Assembly (NCBI RefSeq): GCF_014647795.1
Contig: NZ_BMPW01000005.1
Span: 359,839-423,838, forward strand
Direction: 5' to 3'
From: Actinoplanes campanulatus
Lineage (GTDB): Bacteria; Actinomycetota; Actinomycetes; Mycobacteriales; Micromonosporaceae
Length of the DNA stretch: 64,000 nt
Made by a program: the position numbers and the translations under genes. This document shows, piece after piece, positions 1 through 8,947 of the stretch. The notes below the pieces were generated by a model. That model was given only the letters and a program-made list of their open reading frames with translations, ran no database searches and had not been told where the DNA came from. How positions within the stretch are numbered: position 1 is the first letter of the stretch; every line of letters starts with the position of its first letter.

Positions 1-255
1 CCCCGGCTGCCCCAGCGCCATGACCTCGTCTCCTGGCAGACGTTCACGACCGCGCCCGGCGAGACCGTCATCGCCTGCACCGCGGGCACGGCCGAATATC
101 TGCGCCGGGATCAGGTCCGCGAACGCCTCGCCGAGCTGTGGTCCGACGACGAGCCGCCCGGGCCGGCCGCGTTCCTCTCCCAGCTCGGCGCGGGCCACCA
201 GGCCTATCCGGACGACCGGACCGCGGTGGCCGTCTGGAACGGCGCGGGCGATTGA
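1..255 (+). CDS. PP2C-family Ser/Thr phosphatase, C-terminal part only
   Basis: Open from the first base of the window in frame 1, ending at TGA 253-255; the start lies outside. The visible 84 residues end in a motif like D-D-R-T-A-V-A-V, the metal-binding DDxT-type strand that closes PP2C phosphatase domains, and an earlier stretch (TVIACTAG...) fits the preceding core strand. PP2C enzymes remove phosphate from Ser/Thr and usually pair with Ser/Thr kinases in actinomycetes; the partner would be upstream. The stop overlaps the TTG start of the next gene, so the two are probably co-translated. The family call rests on a short segment. Confidence 0.6.
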   Translation, partial: PRLPQRHDLVSWQTFTTAPGETVIACTAGTAEYLRRDQVRERLAELWSDDEPPGPAAFLSQLGAGHQAYPDDRTAVAVWNGAGD

Positions 256-710
256 AACTCTCCCCCGGTGTGCTGGCCGGCTGGATCTTCGCAGATCTGA
301 TGGCCGCGTTCCTGGTGATCGCCATGGGCTCACAGATCTCCACGCCGCCGGTGACGAGGGCCGCGCCCGGGTCGTCCGCGTCGGCCCCGGCCGGCCGGAA
401 ACCCGCACCGGCGCGCAGCGCGCCACTCGGCCTCGAACTCAAACCCGTCGAGATCGACCTGCCGGACACCTCCAGCGTGGCGGCGATCCGCCGGACGATC
501 CGGCAGGAGGCCCCGCAGCTCGCCGGGCGCCGCGCCGGCATGGTCCTGACCTTCGGCCGCGGCGGCCCGGCGACCGGGAAGGCGGTGGCCGCGGGCGTCA
601 ACGGCAAGCTGCCGGGGGTGGACCCGAAACTCTTCGGCGGCGCGGTGTACCGGAATTTCCACACCACCGGCGGGATCACCAACATCGAGATCTACCTGTA
701 CCCGCCGTGA
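252..710 (+). CDS. Membrane-anchored hypothetical protein
   Basis: A 152-residue protein with a TTG start that overlaps the stop of the PP2C gene (TTGA), suggesting translational coupling. Residues about 5-24 form one hydrophobic segment (GVLAGWIFADLMAAFLVIAMG). A Pro/Ala-rich linker follows, then a compact extracytoplasmic domain of about 90 residues ending in YLYPP. An in-frame GTG at 270 is an alternative start. No catalytic motif is recognisable. The arrangement, one transmembrane helix and an outer domain next to a PP2C phosphatase, suggests a component of a phospho-signalling operon, but this is only context. Confidence 0.6.
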   Translation: MKLSPGVLAGWIFADLMAAFLVIAMGSQISTPPVTRAAPGSSASAPAGRKPAPARSAPLGLELKPVEIDLPDTSSVAAIRRTIRQEAPQLAGRRAGMVLTFGRGGPATGKAVAAGVNGKLPGVDPKLFGGAVYRNFHTTGGITNIEIYLYPP

Positions 711-724
711 CGGGACGGTCGTCC

Positions 725-1750
725 CTATTCCTTGACGGAGGTGAGCAGGTAGTCGTCGGCTTCGGGGCTCCAGGCGAGGTCGATGGCGCCGGCCGTGGCG
801 GCGGCCTTGGCGAACTGGAGGAAGCTGCGGTAGCCGAGCTTCTTCTCGCTGAAGTCGGGGGCGACCTTGCGCACCCGGTTCTTGAGTCCGGAGAGGGCGA
901 CCGGCCCGGCGTCGGTGACCGCCGCCTTGAGCAGGATGAACGCTGCCTCCCGGTCGCCGTGTTCGGGCAGTGAGACCTCCGGGTCGCCCTTGGCCTGGCC
1001 GTCGCCGAGTTCGATGACGTTGCGGCCGGCGAGGTGGCGCAGCAGTTCGCCGAAGGCGCGGAAGCCGTATTCGGCCTCGCTGAACGTCGGGTCCTTGCGC
1101 AGCAGGGTGCGTTTGAGGGTGGAGGCGGTGACCGTGCCGCTGGCGCTGTGCTGGAGGCCGGAGACGGTCTGGGCGACCAGGGTGGCCAGTGATTCCGGGT
1201 CACGGGCGGGGGTGTCGATGACGGTCTCCGGGACCGGAGCGGGTTTCTTGCGAGCGGCGGGCGCCGCCGGGATCTCGACGCCTTCGAGGCGGTCGTAGAA
1301 GAGGAACTCGTCGCAGGCGGGCGGCAGCAGCGCCGAGGTGGTGCGCTCGACGCCGACGCCGATCACCCGCTTGTTGAGTTCGCGCAGCTTGTGGACGAGC
1401 GGGGTGAAGTCGCTGTCGCCGGTGCAGAGGACGAACGTCGAGATGTAGGCGCGTTCGAAGGCGAGTTCCAGGGCGTCGACGACCATCTTGATGTCGGCGG
1501 CGTTCTTGCGGGATGCGCCCATCTTCTGCGGGATGTCGATGAGCTCGACGTGCGAGCGGGTCAGCAGGCGGCGGTCCTCGTCGAAGTAGGACCAGTCGGC
1601 GTACGCCCGGCGCACCACCACCCGGCCGCGCTCGGCCAGGGCGTCGGTGACCGGCCGCAGGTCGAAGGTCATGCCGCCGAGGTGGTCGCGGGCGCCGATC
1701 GCCAGGTTCTCGTAGTCCAGGAACAGGGCGATGCGTTCTTCTTGGTCCAC
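725..1750 (-). CDS. NYN-domain ribonuclease-like protein with OST-HTH/LOTUS repeats
   Basis: 341 residues. The N-terminal ~150 residues match the NYN (PIN-like) nuclease fold: an LFLDYENL strand carries the first acidic residue, ADIKMVVDAL the middle acidic cluster, and CTGDSDFTPLV the last (GDSDF) motif; these acids would bind metal. A Pro/Ala linker (about residues 165-190) leads to two LOTUS/OST-HTH-like modules of about 70 residues (near 195-265 and 268-335), each with the pattern G-Y-R-(S/A)-F that ends such domains. Proteins of this build are thought to bind and cleave RNA; the substrate is unknown. It starts 10 bp after the end of the next minus-strand gene, so the two may be co-transcribed. 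Confidence 0.85.
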   Translation of the reverse strand: MDQEERIALFLDYENLAIGARDHLGGMTFDLRPVTDALAERGRVVVRRAYADWSYFDEDRRLLTRSHVELIDIPQKMGASRKNAADIKMVVDALELAFERAYISTFVLCTGDSDFTPLVHKLRELNKRVIGVGVERTTSALLPPACDEFLFYDRLEGVEIPAAPAARKKPAPVPETVIDTPARDPESLATLVAQTVSGLQHSASGTVTASTLKRTLLRKDPTFSEAEYGFRAFGELLRHLAGRNVIELGDGQAKGDPEVSLPEHGDREAAFILLKAAVTDAGPVALSGLKNRVRKVAPDFSEKKLGYRSFLQFAKAAATAGAIDLAWSPEADDYLLTSVKE

Positions 1751-1759
1751 ACCGCGAGC

Positions 1760-3445
1760 CTATCTGCGCATGGCCTCGCGCACGTTGATCAGCAGAACCA
1801 GGAGCGCCGCGGCGAAGAAGGTGAACGTGACGACGTAGCGGCCGTCGTACCAGAGCAGGACCAGTGCCCCGATCGCGGCAGCCGCCAGGATCAGGCGCAG
1901 CAGGACGGCCAGGAACTTGCCGCGGACCAGGCCCTCCACGGCGAGCAGGCCGAGCAGCAGGGCCAGGGCGATGTCGCTTCCCCCGGTGCCGAACGGGAAG
2001 GCGAGGGCGCCGAGCGCGCCGAGGATCAGGGGGGTGCTCAGAACCGCCCACCACGACATGATCCGGCCACGGAGGCCGATGGCGGGTTCCAGCGGGACCC
2101 GGCGGTGCAGCAGGTGGGCGTGCGGGTGGTCGGTCAGCGGCGCGGCGGTGGCGGCGCCGGCCAGTTCGTCGGCGAGGCGGGTGTGCTCCATGCGCAGGTT
2201 GAGCAGCCGGCGTTCCTCCGGGAGCAGGCCGCGGACCTCGGCCGAGCCGGCCGGGAGCCCGGCCGCGGCGACGGCGAGTTCCTGCCGCAGGGTGGTGATC
2301 TGGTCGTCGAGGGCGGCGAGGCGGTCGTGGTCGCGTTGCAGGCGGGTCTCGGCGAGTTTGCGTTCGGCCTCCGGGTTGGGGGCGACCTTCGCGAGGCCGG
2401 CCCAGCCGACCGGGTCGGCCCAGGGCTGCCGGACCATGCCGGTGCGGCTGTAGCGGGGGCCGGCCGGGCCGCGTTCGCCGCCGAGCCGGTCGCGGGTGTC
2501 GCGGCCCCACAGGCCGCGGTAGTCGCGGATCCACGGGGTGTCGTCGTCGATCAGGACCGGGTGCCACGGTTCGTCGTGGCCGGGGCCGACGGCGCGGCCG
2601 TCGCCGCGGGCGTAGTCGACGTACGGGATGCCGACCGACGGGTGGTGCTCATGGTGCCAGGGCGCGAACAGCCGGGCCGACCAGCGCAGCGCCCCGACCA
2701 GGCCGCGCAGTTTCGGCGGCTTGACCGTGATCAGGTAGTCGCCGGGCAGGTAGGCGCCGGAGTGCGAACCGGCGCCGACGAACACGACCGGGTGCCGGCC
2801 GGCGTAGACCGTGAGGTCCGGGTCGTCCCAGCGGCGCCGCAGGTCGTCGCCGGTCTCCTCGTGGGCGGAGAAAACCACCCAGCGGGGCGGCGGCAGCCCG
2901 TCCGGGCCGGTGACGGTGCCGTCGAGGTAGACGGTGACCTGTTCCCAGTCGCCCTCGTGCTCGTTGACTCCGCCGAACGCCGACCGCCAGTTGTTGAAGC
3001 TGTAGAAGTACCAGTACTGGCAGACGATCCACGGGTCGTCGCGCAGCACCCGGCCGTAGTAGGTGGGCTGGTCCGCCCGGAGGTGGTCGCGTTGCAGCAG
3101 GAAGGACTGGGCGGCGCTGCCGCCGGGCACGCTGCCGCGAAACAGCAGGGAGAACCGGTTGATGGCGTCGACCAGCCGGGCGGTCGGGCCGACCGAGGCG
3201 AGCCGGCTGGACCGGCGCAGGTGGGGTGGGCGTTCCCGGAGCGGGATGTGCGCGTGCCTGTCGTTGGCGCCGATGCCGGAGAGCGAGTAGCCGCCGGCGG
3301 CGGGCAGCCGGTCCAGGGTGAGCCCGCCCGGGGGCGCCTCCTGCTCCGGGCCGCTGCCGGGCCGGGCACGCCACAGGCTGGCCCGGCCCACATAGCGTTC
3401 GACCGAGACGGGGAAGAAGTACTCCCCCTCGGTGAACCGGGCCAC
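1760..3445 (-). CDS. Vps62-like protein with C-terminal membrane segments
   Basis: 561 residues. The N-terminal half contains the pattern seen in Vps62-related proteins: QYWYFYSFN, then HEGDWEQVTVYL, an aromatic/acidic core. The middle (about residues 365-430) is charged and probably coiled coil, and the last 100 residues hold three to four hydrophobic segments. The GTG at 3445 is the only conventional start: the frame is open upstream to a TGA near 3508 without ATG, GTG or TTG, yet those codons (LRLLRAYEP) look like protein. A non-standard CTG start or a leaderless start therefore cannot be excluded. Function is unknown; a membrane or envelope role is a guess from the topology. Confidence 0.75.
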   Translation of the reverse strand: MARFTEGEYFFPVSVERYVGRASLWRARPGSGPEQEAPPGGLTLDRLPAAGGYSLSGIGANDRHAHIPLRERPPHLRRSSRLASVGPTARLVDAINRFSLLFRGSVPGGSAAQSFLLQRDHLRADQPTYYGRVLRDDPWIVCQYWYFYSFNNWRSAFGGVNEHEGDWEQVTVYLDGTVTGPDGLPPPRWVVFSAHEETGDDLRRRWDDPDLTVYAGRHPVVFVGAGSHSGAYLPGDYLITVKPPKLRGLVGALRWSARLFAPWHHEHHPSVGIPYVDYARGDGRAVGPGHDEPWHPVLIDDDTPWIRDYRGLWGRDTRDRLGGERGPAGPRYSRTGMVRQPWADPVGWAGLAKVAPNPEAERKLAETRLQRDHDRLAALDDQITTLRQELAVAAAGLPAGSAEVRGLLPEERRLLNLRMEHTRLADELAGAATAAPLTDHPHAHLLHRRVPLEPAIGLRGRIMSWWAVLSTPLILGALGALAFPFGTGGSDIALALLLGLLAVEGLVRGKFLAVLLRLILAAAAIGALVLLWYDGRYVVTFTFFAAALLVLLINVREAMRR

Positions 3446-3555
3446 CGGTTCGTAGGCGCGCAGCAGGCGCAGGTCGTCCTCGATAACCCCGAGGTTAGCG
3501 GCTCACCGAACGGCCGTTGTTCAGGGCCGGTGCACCCTTTAATCGATTATTTTAA

Positions 3556-5076
3556 ATGCATTGGTACGTTGCCCGGATGAGACCCATGCTCGGCAGGACC
3601 GTCGCCGTCACCGCGGCCGTCCTCACCGTCGTCCTCGGCATCCAGGCCGGCGCCCAGGCCGCCCCCACCCCCGGCAGCCCCGGCATCGGCGACGTCTACT
3701 ACCCGGAGTACGGCAACGGCGGCTACGACGTCGGCCACTACGACATCCGCCTGCGCTACTACCCGGACACCGACCGCCTGACCGGCACCACCACGATTCT
3801 CGCCACCGCCACCCAGGACCTGTCCGCCGTCAACCTGGACTTCGCCCTGGCCACCCAGTCGGTGCGGGTCAACAACCGGGCCGCCACCTTCACCCGGCAG
3901 AGCGACCACGAACTGGTCGTCACCCCGGCCCGCCCGATCACCAAGGGCAGCCAGGTGACGATCGTGGTCCAGTACGACGACATCCCGTCACAGGTCGTGG
4001 CGTCCGGCTTCACCTCGTGGAACCGCACGGCCGACGGCGCGCTCGCCGTCAACGAACCGGAGATCGCCTGGTGGTGGTACCCGAGCAACGACCACCCCAC
4101 CGACAAGGCCAGTTTCGACGTGTCGGTGCTGGTTCCGGACGGCGTCGAGGTGATCTCCAACGGCACCCCGACCCGGTGGGCGCAGCAGGCGCTCGTGGAC
4201 TGGGACCGCTGGTCGTGGCGGCAGGAGCGGCCGCAGGCCACCTATCTGACGTTCCTGGCGATCGGTGACTTCGACACGTACCGGGACACCTCCGCCGACG
4301 GCAGCCCGATCGTCACGGCCTACAACACCCGGCTCGACGCGACCACCGCGGCGGCGGCCCGGGCCAGCGTGGAGCGCAGCGACGAGATCATCGACTGGGC
4401 GGCCGGCAAGTTCGGGCCCTACGCGTTCACCGCCCGCGGCGGCGTGGTCACCGGCATCAACGATCAGGGCTTCGCCCTGGAGACCCAGACCCGTCCGGTG
4501 TACGACGGAGTCTCCTTCACCCGCGGCAGCAACAACTCGCTCGTGGTCCACGAACTGGCGCACCAGTGGTTCGGCGACTCGGTGGCGCTCGGCCAGTGGA
4601 AGGACATCTGGCTCAACGAGGGCTTCGCGTCGTACGCCCAGTGGCTGTGGTCGGAGGACCAGAACGAGGGCACGGCCGACGAGATCGCCGACTACGTCTA
4701 CTCGGTCGCCCACCCCGCGAGCGACCCGTTCTGGCAGGTGCTGCCCGGCGACCCCGGCCCGGCTCGCCTGTTCCACAACGCGGTCTACGACCGTGGCGCG
4801 CTCACCGTCCACCACCTGCGCAAACTGGTCGGCGACGAGGACTTCTTCGCCATCCTGGCGGCGTGGACCAGCACCAACCGCGACGGTGATGGCACCACCC
4901 CGGAGTTCCAGGCGCTCGCCGAGAAGATCTCCGGCGTGGACCTGGACGGATTCCTGCAGACCTGGCTCTACACGCCCGGACGGCCCGACCTGGGAATCAG
5001 CACGCTGAGCGTCCCGTCCGAGCCGAAGTCGTGGCACCTGATCGAGGCGGCCGGCCAGCAGGCGCACCGGCACTGA
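3556..5076 (+). CDS. Secreted M1-family zinc aminopeptidase
   Basis: 506 residues. A signal peptide (RPMLGRTVAVTAAVLTVVLG..AQA) ends at about residue 35. The gluzincin core is complete: HELAHQWFGD (HExxH, near residue 327) and NEGFASY carrying the third zinc ligand Glu about 19 residues later. The N-terminal beta domain contains NEPEIAWWWYPSND, a variant of the M1 exopeptidase region; a textbook GAMEN motif is not obvious (GGVVTGINDQG occupies the place), so peptide preference is unclear. An ATG at 3577 (MRPMLGR) gives a more typical signal peptide than 3556. It is divergent from the Vps62-like gene, with a 110-bp AT-rich gap, and is followed by a strong hairpin. Confidence 0.9.
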   Translation: MHWYVARMRPMLGRTVAVTAAVLTVVLGIQAGAQAAPTPGSPGIGDVYYPEYGNGGYDVGHYDIRLRYYPDTDRLTGTTTILATATQDLSAVNLDFALATQSVRVNNRAATFTRQSDHELVVTPARPITKGSQVTIVVQYDDIPSQVVASGFTSWNRTADGALAVNEPEIAWWWYPSNDHPTDKASFDVSVLVPDGVEVISNGTPTRWAQQALVDWDRWSWRQERPQATYLTFLAIGDFDTYRDTSADGSPIVTAYNTRLDATTAAAARASVERSDEIIDWAAGKFGPYAFTARGGVVTGINDQGFALETQTRPVYDGVSFTRGSNNSLVVHELAHQWFGDSVALGQWKDIWLNEGFASYAQWLWSEDQNEGTADEIADYVYSVAHPASDPFWQVLPGDPGPARLFHNAVYDRGALTVHHLRKLVGDEDFFAILAAWTSTNRDGDGTTPEFQALAEKISGVDLDGFLQTWLYTPGRPDLGISTLSVPSEPKSWHLIEAAGQQAHRH

Positions 5077-5087
5077 CACCGGTCACC

Positions 5088-5120
5088 CACGGCCGCCGCC
5101 CTCGTCCGGCGGCGGCCGTG
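5088..5120 (+). terminator. Hairpin terminator after the M1 peptidase gene
   Basis: A perfect 13-bp stem (CACGGCCGCCGCC at 5088-5100 paired with 5108-5120) with a 7-base loop, 11 bp after the peptidase stop. There is no U-tract, as is common for high-G+C actinomycetes. Confidence 0.7.
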
Positions 5121-5198
5121 ATCCCGCGCCACGCCCATCGGGCTTGCTTTACCTGCAAAATCTAGCGAGCCTATAGGTGTTGCGTTGAAAGGGCTCGC

Positions 5199-6353
5199 AT
5201 GTCTCTCAAATTCCACTGGTTCCTGCCCACCAACGGCGGCGACGGACGGCACGTCGTCGGCGGCGGTCACGGCGTCTCCGCAGGCGGCTCCGGCCGCCCC
5301 GCCGACGTCGCCTACCTCACCCAGGTGGCCCGCGCCGCCGAGGACAACGGCTTCGAGGCCGCCCTCACCCCGACCGGCGCCTGGTGCGAGGACGCCTGGC
5401 TGAGCACCGCGATGCTCAGCCAGACCACCGACCGCCTCAAGTTCCTGGTCGCGTTCCGGCCCGGCGTGATCTCGCCGTTCCTCGCCGCGCAGATGGCCGG
5501 CACCTTCCAGAACATGTCCGGCGGCCGCCTGCTGCTCAACGTCGTCACCGGCGGGGAGAGCCACGAACAGCGGATGTACGGCGACTTCCTCGACAAGGAC
5601 GCCCGCTACCGCCGCTGCGACGAGTTCCTGGAGATCGTGCGCCGCCTGTGGGCCGGTGAGACCGTCGACTTCCGGGGCGATCACCTGTCGGTCGAGGCGG
5701 CCACCCTCAGCCAGATCCCGGACCCGATTCCGGAGGTCTACTTCGGCGGTTCCTCGCCGGCCGCCGGGATCGTCGCCGCCAAGCACGCCGACGTCTACCT
5801 GACCTGGGGCGAGCCGCCGGAAGCGGTGGCCGCGAAGATCGCGTGGATCCGCGAACTCGCAGCCGTTCAGGGCCGGACGATCCGGTTCGGCATCCGGATG
5901 CACACCATCACCCGCGACACCGCCGAGGAGGCGTGGGCCGAGGCCGACCGGCTGCTCGCCGGGATCTTGCCGGAGACGATCGCCAAGGTCCAGGCCGGGC
6001 TGCGGCTGTCCGAGTCGGAGGGCCAGCGGCGGATGCTGAACCTGCACGGCGGCAAGACCTCCGACCTGGAGATCTACCCCAACGTGTGGGCCGGCGTCGG
6101 CCTGGTCCGCGGCGGCGCCGGCACCGCCCTGGTCGGCAGCCACGAGCAGGTCGCCGACCGGATCGCCGAGTACGCGGCGCTCGGCATCGAGGAGTTCGTG
6201 CTGTCGGCGTACCCACACCTCGAGGGCGCCTACTGGTTCGGCGAGGGCGTCCTGCCGATCCTGGCCGAACGCGGGCTGTGGAAGGACGAACGGCCACGCC
6301 GCCGGAGCAGCCCCACCGTGCCGTTCGCCGCCGTGGGACGAGCCGTGCGGTGA
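5199..6353 (+). CDS. ssuD: FMNH2-dependent alkanesulfonate monooxygenase
   Basis: 384 residues, LLM-class flavin monooxygenase. It would oxidise alkanesulfonates to aldehyde and sulfite using reduced FMN supplied by a separate reductase, which is not in this window. The motif TPTGAWCEDAW carries Cys63, equivalent to the conserved SsuD Cys (LPTG..CED), and the VVTGGE and NMSGGR loops are typical. The ATG at 5199 follows the purine-rich stretch gaaaggg. It heads an operon with ssuA, ssuC and ssuB, whose products import the substrate. The 120-bp upstream gap holds AT-rich candidate promoter elements and a CCTATAGG palindrome, but no regulator is adjacent. Confidence 0.92.
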   Translation: MSLKFHWFLPTNGGDGRHVVGGGHGVSAGGSGRPADVAYLTQVARAAEDNGFEAALTPTGAWCEDAWLSTAMLSQTTDRLKFLVAFRPGVISPFLAAQMAGTFQNMSGGRLLLNVVTGGESHEQRMYGDFLDKDARYRRCDEFLEIVRRLWAGETVDFRGDHLSVEAATLSQIPDPIPEVYFGGSSPAAGIVAAKHADVYLTWGEPPEAVAAKIAWIRELAAVQGRTIRFGIRMHTITRDTAEEAWAEADRLLAGILPETIAKVQAGLRLSESEGQRRMLNLHGGKTSDLEIYPNVWAGVGLVRGGAGTALVGSHEQVADRIAEYAALGIEEFVLSAYPHLEGAYWFGEGVLPILAERGLWKDERPRRRSSPTVPFAAVGRAVR

Positions 6354-6432
6354 CCAGGACGGCTGGCCGCTGGTGTTCCACCGTTCCGCCTTCGGGCGCG
6401 TTTCCCCGTACCGCTGAAAAGGAGATCTCCCC

Positions 6433-7383
6433 ATGCCCACCTCTCGCCGTCGTCTCCTGATCGGCGCCGCCGGCGCCGCTTTCCTCGCCGGCTGCGGCGG
6501 GACGGAATCCGGCGCGAGCGCCGACAGCGCCCCGGGGAAACTGCGCATCGGCTACCAGCGCTTCGGCGGGCTGAGCCTCGCCAAGGCCCGCGGCGACGCG
6601 CCCGACGCGGAATGGTCGCTGTTCGAGAGCGGTCCGGCGCTCACCGAGGCGCTCAAGGCCGGCGCCATCGACATCGGCCAGACCGGCGAGGCGCCACCCA
6701 TCTTCGCCGCGGCCGGCAAGATCAACTTCAAGATCATCGGTACGAGCGAGCCCGTCCCCCAGGGTGAAGCCGTCCTGGTCAAGTCCGCCAAGGGGTACAG
6801 GACGTTCGCCGACCTCAAGGGCAAGACCGTCGCGCTGAACAAGGGCTCCAACGTCAACTGGCTGCTCGTGAAGCTCCTCGAACAGGCCAACCTGACCATC
6901 GACGACATCAACGTGAAGTACCTGAAACCCGCCGAGGGCCGCCCCGCCTTCGACTCGGATCAGGTCGACGCCTGGATCATCTGGGACCCGTACTTCGCGC
7001 TCGCCGAACAGCCCGGTGTCCAGATCCTGGCAGACGCCACCGGCCTCGCCAACAACCGCGAATACCTGCTGGCCGCCCCGGAGGCGGTCACCGGCAAGGC
7101 CGACCTGATCCGCAGCTTCCTGGCCAAGTACCGGGCCACCACCGACTGGGGCATCGCCAACCCGGCCGAACGCGCGAAGATCCTCTCCCCCGAGCTGAAG
7201 ATCGACGAGGCGACCACCACCCGCGCTCTGGCCCGCAGCGCCAAACCACTCACCCCGATCACCCCGGAGATCGGCACCGAGTTGCAGACCATCGCAGACG
7301 GGTTCACGAAGCTCGGCCTCATCCCGGTCGAGGTGAAGATCGCCGAACGCATCGACGAGCAGTTCAACGAGGCCCTGCTGTGA
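6433..7383 (+). CDS. ssuA: Aliphatic sulfonate ABC transporter substrate-binding lipoprotein
   Basis: 316 residues. The N-terminus has SRRR, a hydrophobic stretch and the lipobox LAGC with lipidated Cys22, so it is a lipoprotein; the Arg cluster allows Tat export but lacks a full twin-arginine motif. The mature part is an NMT1/SsuA-type periplasmic-binding fold (LRIGYQRFGGLS..., DIGQTGEAPP, NKGSNVNWLLVK, DAWIIWDPYFA). It would bind alkanesulfonates outside the membrane and deliver them to SsuC. An aaggag ribosome site precedes the ATG. The GTGA stop/start overlap with ssuC shows tight coupling. Confidence 0.92.
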   Translation: MPTSRRRLLIGAAGAAFLAGCGGTESGASADSAPGKLRIGYQRFGGLSLAKARGDAPDAEWSLFESGPALTEALKAGAIDIGQTGEAPPIFAAAGKINFKIIGTSEPVPQGEAVLVKSAKGYRTFADLKGKTVALNKGSNVNWLLVKLLEQANLTIDDINVKYLKPAEGRPAFDSDQVDAWIIWDPYFALAEQPGVQILADATGLANNREYLLAAPEAVTGKADLIRSFLAKYRATTDWGIANPAERAKILSPELKIDEATTTRALARSAKPLTPITPEIGTELQTIADGFTKLGLIPVEVKIAERIDEQFNEALL

Positions 7384-8201
7384 CCACGGTCGCCGACCCG
7401 CCCGCCCTGCGCAGCCGCACTCCCCTGCGGCGGCGCACCCGCGGTCCGCGCCGCTGGTACCGGCTGATCAGCCCACTCGCGCTGCTCGTGCTCTGGGAGA
7501 CGGCCGCCCGCACCGGCGTCCTGCCCGAGGAGAAGGTGCCCGCCCCCAGCCTCGTCGCGCAGACCGGCTGGCGGCTGGCCACCGAGGGACAGCTCAGCGA
7601 ACACCTGCTCGACTCGCTCACCCGGGCCGCCGTCGGCCTGCTCATCGGCGGCACCCTGGCCGTGGCGCTGGCCGCCACGGCCGCCCTGCTGCGCATCGGC
7701 GACAACGCCATCGACCCGCCGGTGCAGATGGCCAGAATGCTGCCGCACCTCGGACTCGTGCCACTGCTGATCATCTGGGTCGGCATCGGCGAGGAGCTGA
7801 AGATCAGCCTGGTCGCGCTGGGCAGCTTCTTCCCGCTCTACTTCAACACGTACGCCGGGATTCGCGACATCGACCAGCGGCTCGTCGAGGCCGCCAAGAC
7901 GTGCGGGCTCAACCAGTGGGAGCGGCTGCGGCACGTGGTGCTGCCCGGCGCCCTGCCGTCGCTGTTCCTCGGCCTGCGGCTGGCGATCGGCGCCGGCTGG
8001 CTCAGCCTGGTCGTCGGCGAGCAGGTCAACGCCCAGACCGGCATCGGCTTCCTGATGATGGAGGCCCGCGAGTTCGCGCAGACCGACGTGGTCGTCTTCG
8101 GCCTGCTCGTCTACGCGGCTCTCGGCCTGCTCTCCGACACCCTGATCCGAATCGCGGAACGGAGGACCCTCGCATGGCGACGCGGCCTACAGGCGACCTG
8201 A
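7380..8201 (+). CDS. ssuC: Sulfonate ABC transporter permease
   Basis: 273 residues with about six transmembrane helices. The EAA loop VEAAKTCGLNQWERLRHVVLPGALP (EAA---G---------I-LP type), which contacts the ATPase, lies near residues 168-190. GTG start overlapping the ssuA stop (GTGA at 7380-7383). Its 3' end overlaps ssuB by 28 bp, unusually long, again indicating one transcription unit. Forms the membrane channel with SsuB as the motor. Confidence 0.92.
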   Translation: MTTVADPPALRSRTPLRRRTRGPRRWYRLISPLALLVLWETAARTGVLPEEKVPAPSLVAQTGWRLATEGQLSEHLLDSLTRAAVGLLIGGTLAVALAATAALLRIGDNAIDPPVQMARMLPHLGLVPLLIIWVGIGEELKISLVALGSFFPLYFNTYAGIRDIDQRLVEAAKTCGLNQWERLRHVVLPGALPSLFLGLRLAIGAGWLSLVVGEQVNAQTGIGFLMMEAREFAQTDVVVFGLLVYAALGLLSDTLIRIAERRTLAWRRGLQAT

Positions 8202-8890
8202 CCGTGCAGGTCACCGGCCTGCGCCGGGCTTTCGGCGACACGGTCGTCCTGGACGGCGCCGACCTCACCGTCGGCCGCGGCGAGGTGGTCGCGCTGCTCG
8301 GCGGTAGCGGCTCCGGCAAGAGCACCCTGCTGCGCGCGCTCGCCGGACTCGACCCGGAGGCCACCGGCGACATCACCGTCCCCGACCACTACGGCGTCGT
8401 CTTCCAGGAGCACCGCCTGCTGCCGTGGAAGCGGGTCGCCGACAACGTGGCGCTCGGTGTGCCCGGCGCGGGCGCCCGGGCCCGCGCGCTCGCCGCCCTC
8501 ACCGAGGTGGGCCTCGGCGACCGCGGTGACGCCTGGCCGGCCGAGCTGTCCGGCGGCCAGGCCCAGCGGGTCGCGGTCGCCCGCGCCCTGGTCCGCGAGC
8601 CGGAGCTGCTGCTGCTCGACGAGCCGTTCGGCGCCCTCGACGCGCTGACCCGGCTGCGGATGCAACAGTTGCTGCAGCGCCTGCGCGACCGGCACGGCTT
8701 CGCCGCCCTGCTGGTCACCCACGACGTAGACGAGGCGCTCCTGCTGGCCGACCGGGCGCTGGTCCTGGAGGGCGGGCGGATCGCCGAGGAGCTACCGATC
8801 GGCCTGCCGCGCCCGCGTCACCAGGACGATCCCGGCTTCGGCGGACTGCGCCGCCACCTGCTCGACCGTCTGGGTGTGCCGGCCGCCTGA
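8174..8890 (+). CDS. ssuB: Sulfonate ABC transporter ATP-binding protein
   Basis: 238 residues with all ABC motifs in order: Walker A GGSGSGKST (near residue 37), Q-loop VFQEHRLLPW, signature LSGGQ, Walker B LLLLDEPFGALD and the switch His in LLVTHDVDEALLLADR. The Q-loop wording (EHRLLPW) is typical of the nitrate/sulfonate/taurine subgroup. ATG at 8174 with an upstream ggagga inside ssuC. Last gene of the ssu operon. Confidence 0.92.
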   Translation: MATRPTGDLTVQVTGLRRAFGDTVVLDGADLTVGRGEVVALLGGSGSGKSTLLRALAGLDPEATGDITVPDHYGVVFQEHRLLPWKRVADNVALGVPGAGARARALAALTEVGLGDRGDAWPAELSGGQAQRVAVARALVREPELLLLDEPFGALDALTRLRMQQLLQRLRDRHGFAALLVTHDVDEALLLADRALVLEGGRIAEELPIGLPRPRHQDDPGFGGLRRHLLDRLGVPAA

Positions 8891-8909
8891 AGCCCGCTGA
8901 GCCCGACGT

Positions 8910-8940
8910 TTGACCTTCGCCCCGGGTGAAGGTCGAGACT
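8910..8940 (+). promoter_or_regulatory. MerR-type promoter with operator dyad
   Basis: A -35 like TTGACC (8910-8915) and a -10 like GAGACT (8935-8940) are separated by 19 bp, the overlong spacing typical of MerR-activated promoters. The spacer contains the dyad GACCTTC (8912-8918) / GAAGGTC (8928-8934). Transcription would start about at 8948, the A of the merR ATG, making the mRNA leaderless. Confidence 0.7.
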
Positions 8941-8947
8941 TGGCGGC

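Noticed and set aside
1391-3580. 729-codon plus-strand frame opposite the NYN and Vps62-like genes
   Set aside because: Spans two unrelated genes on the other strand and shows no recognisable domain.
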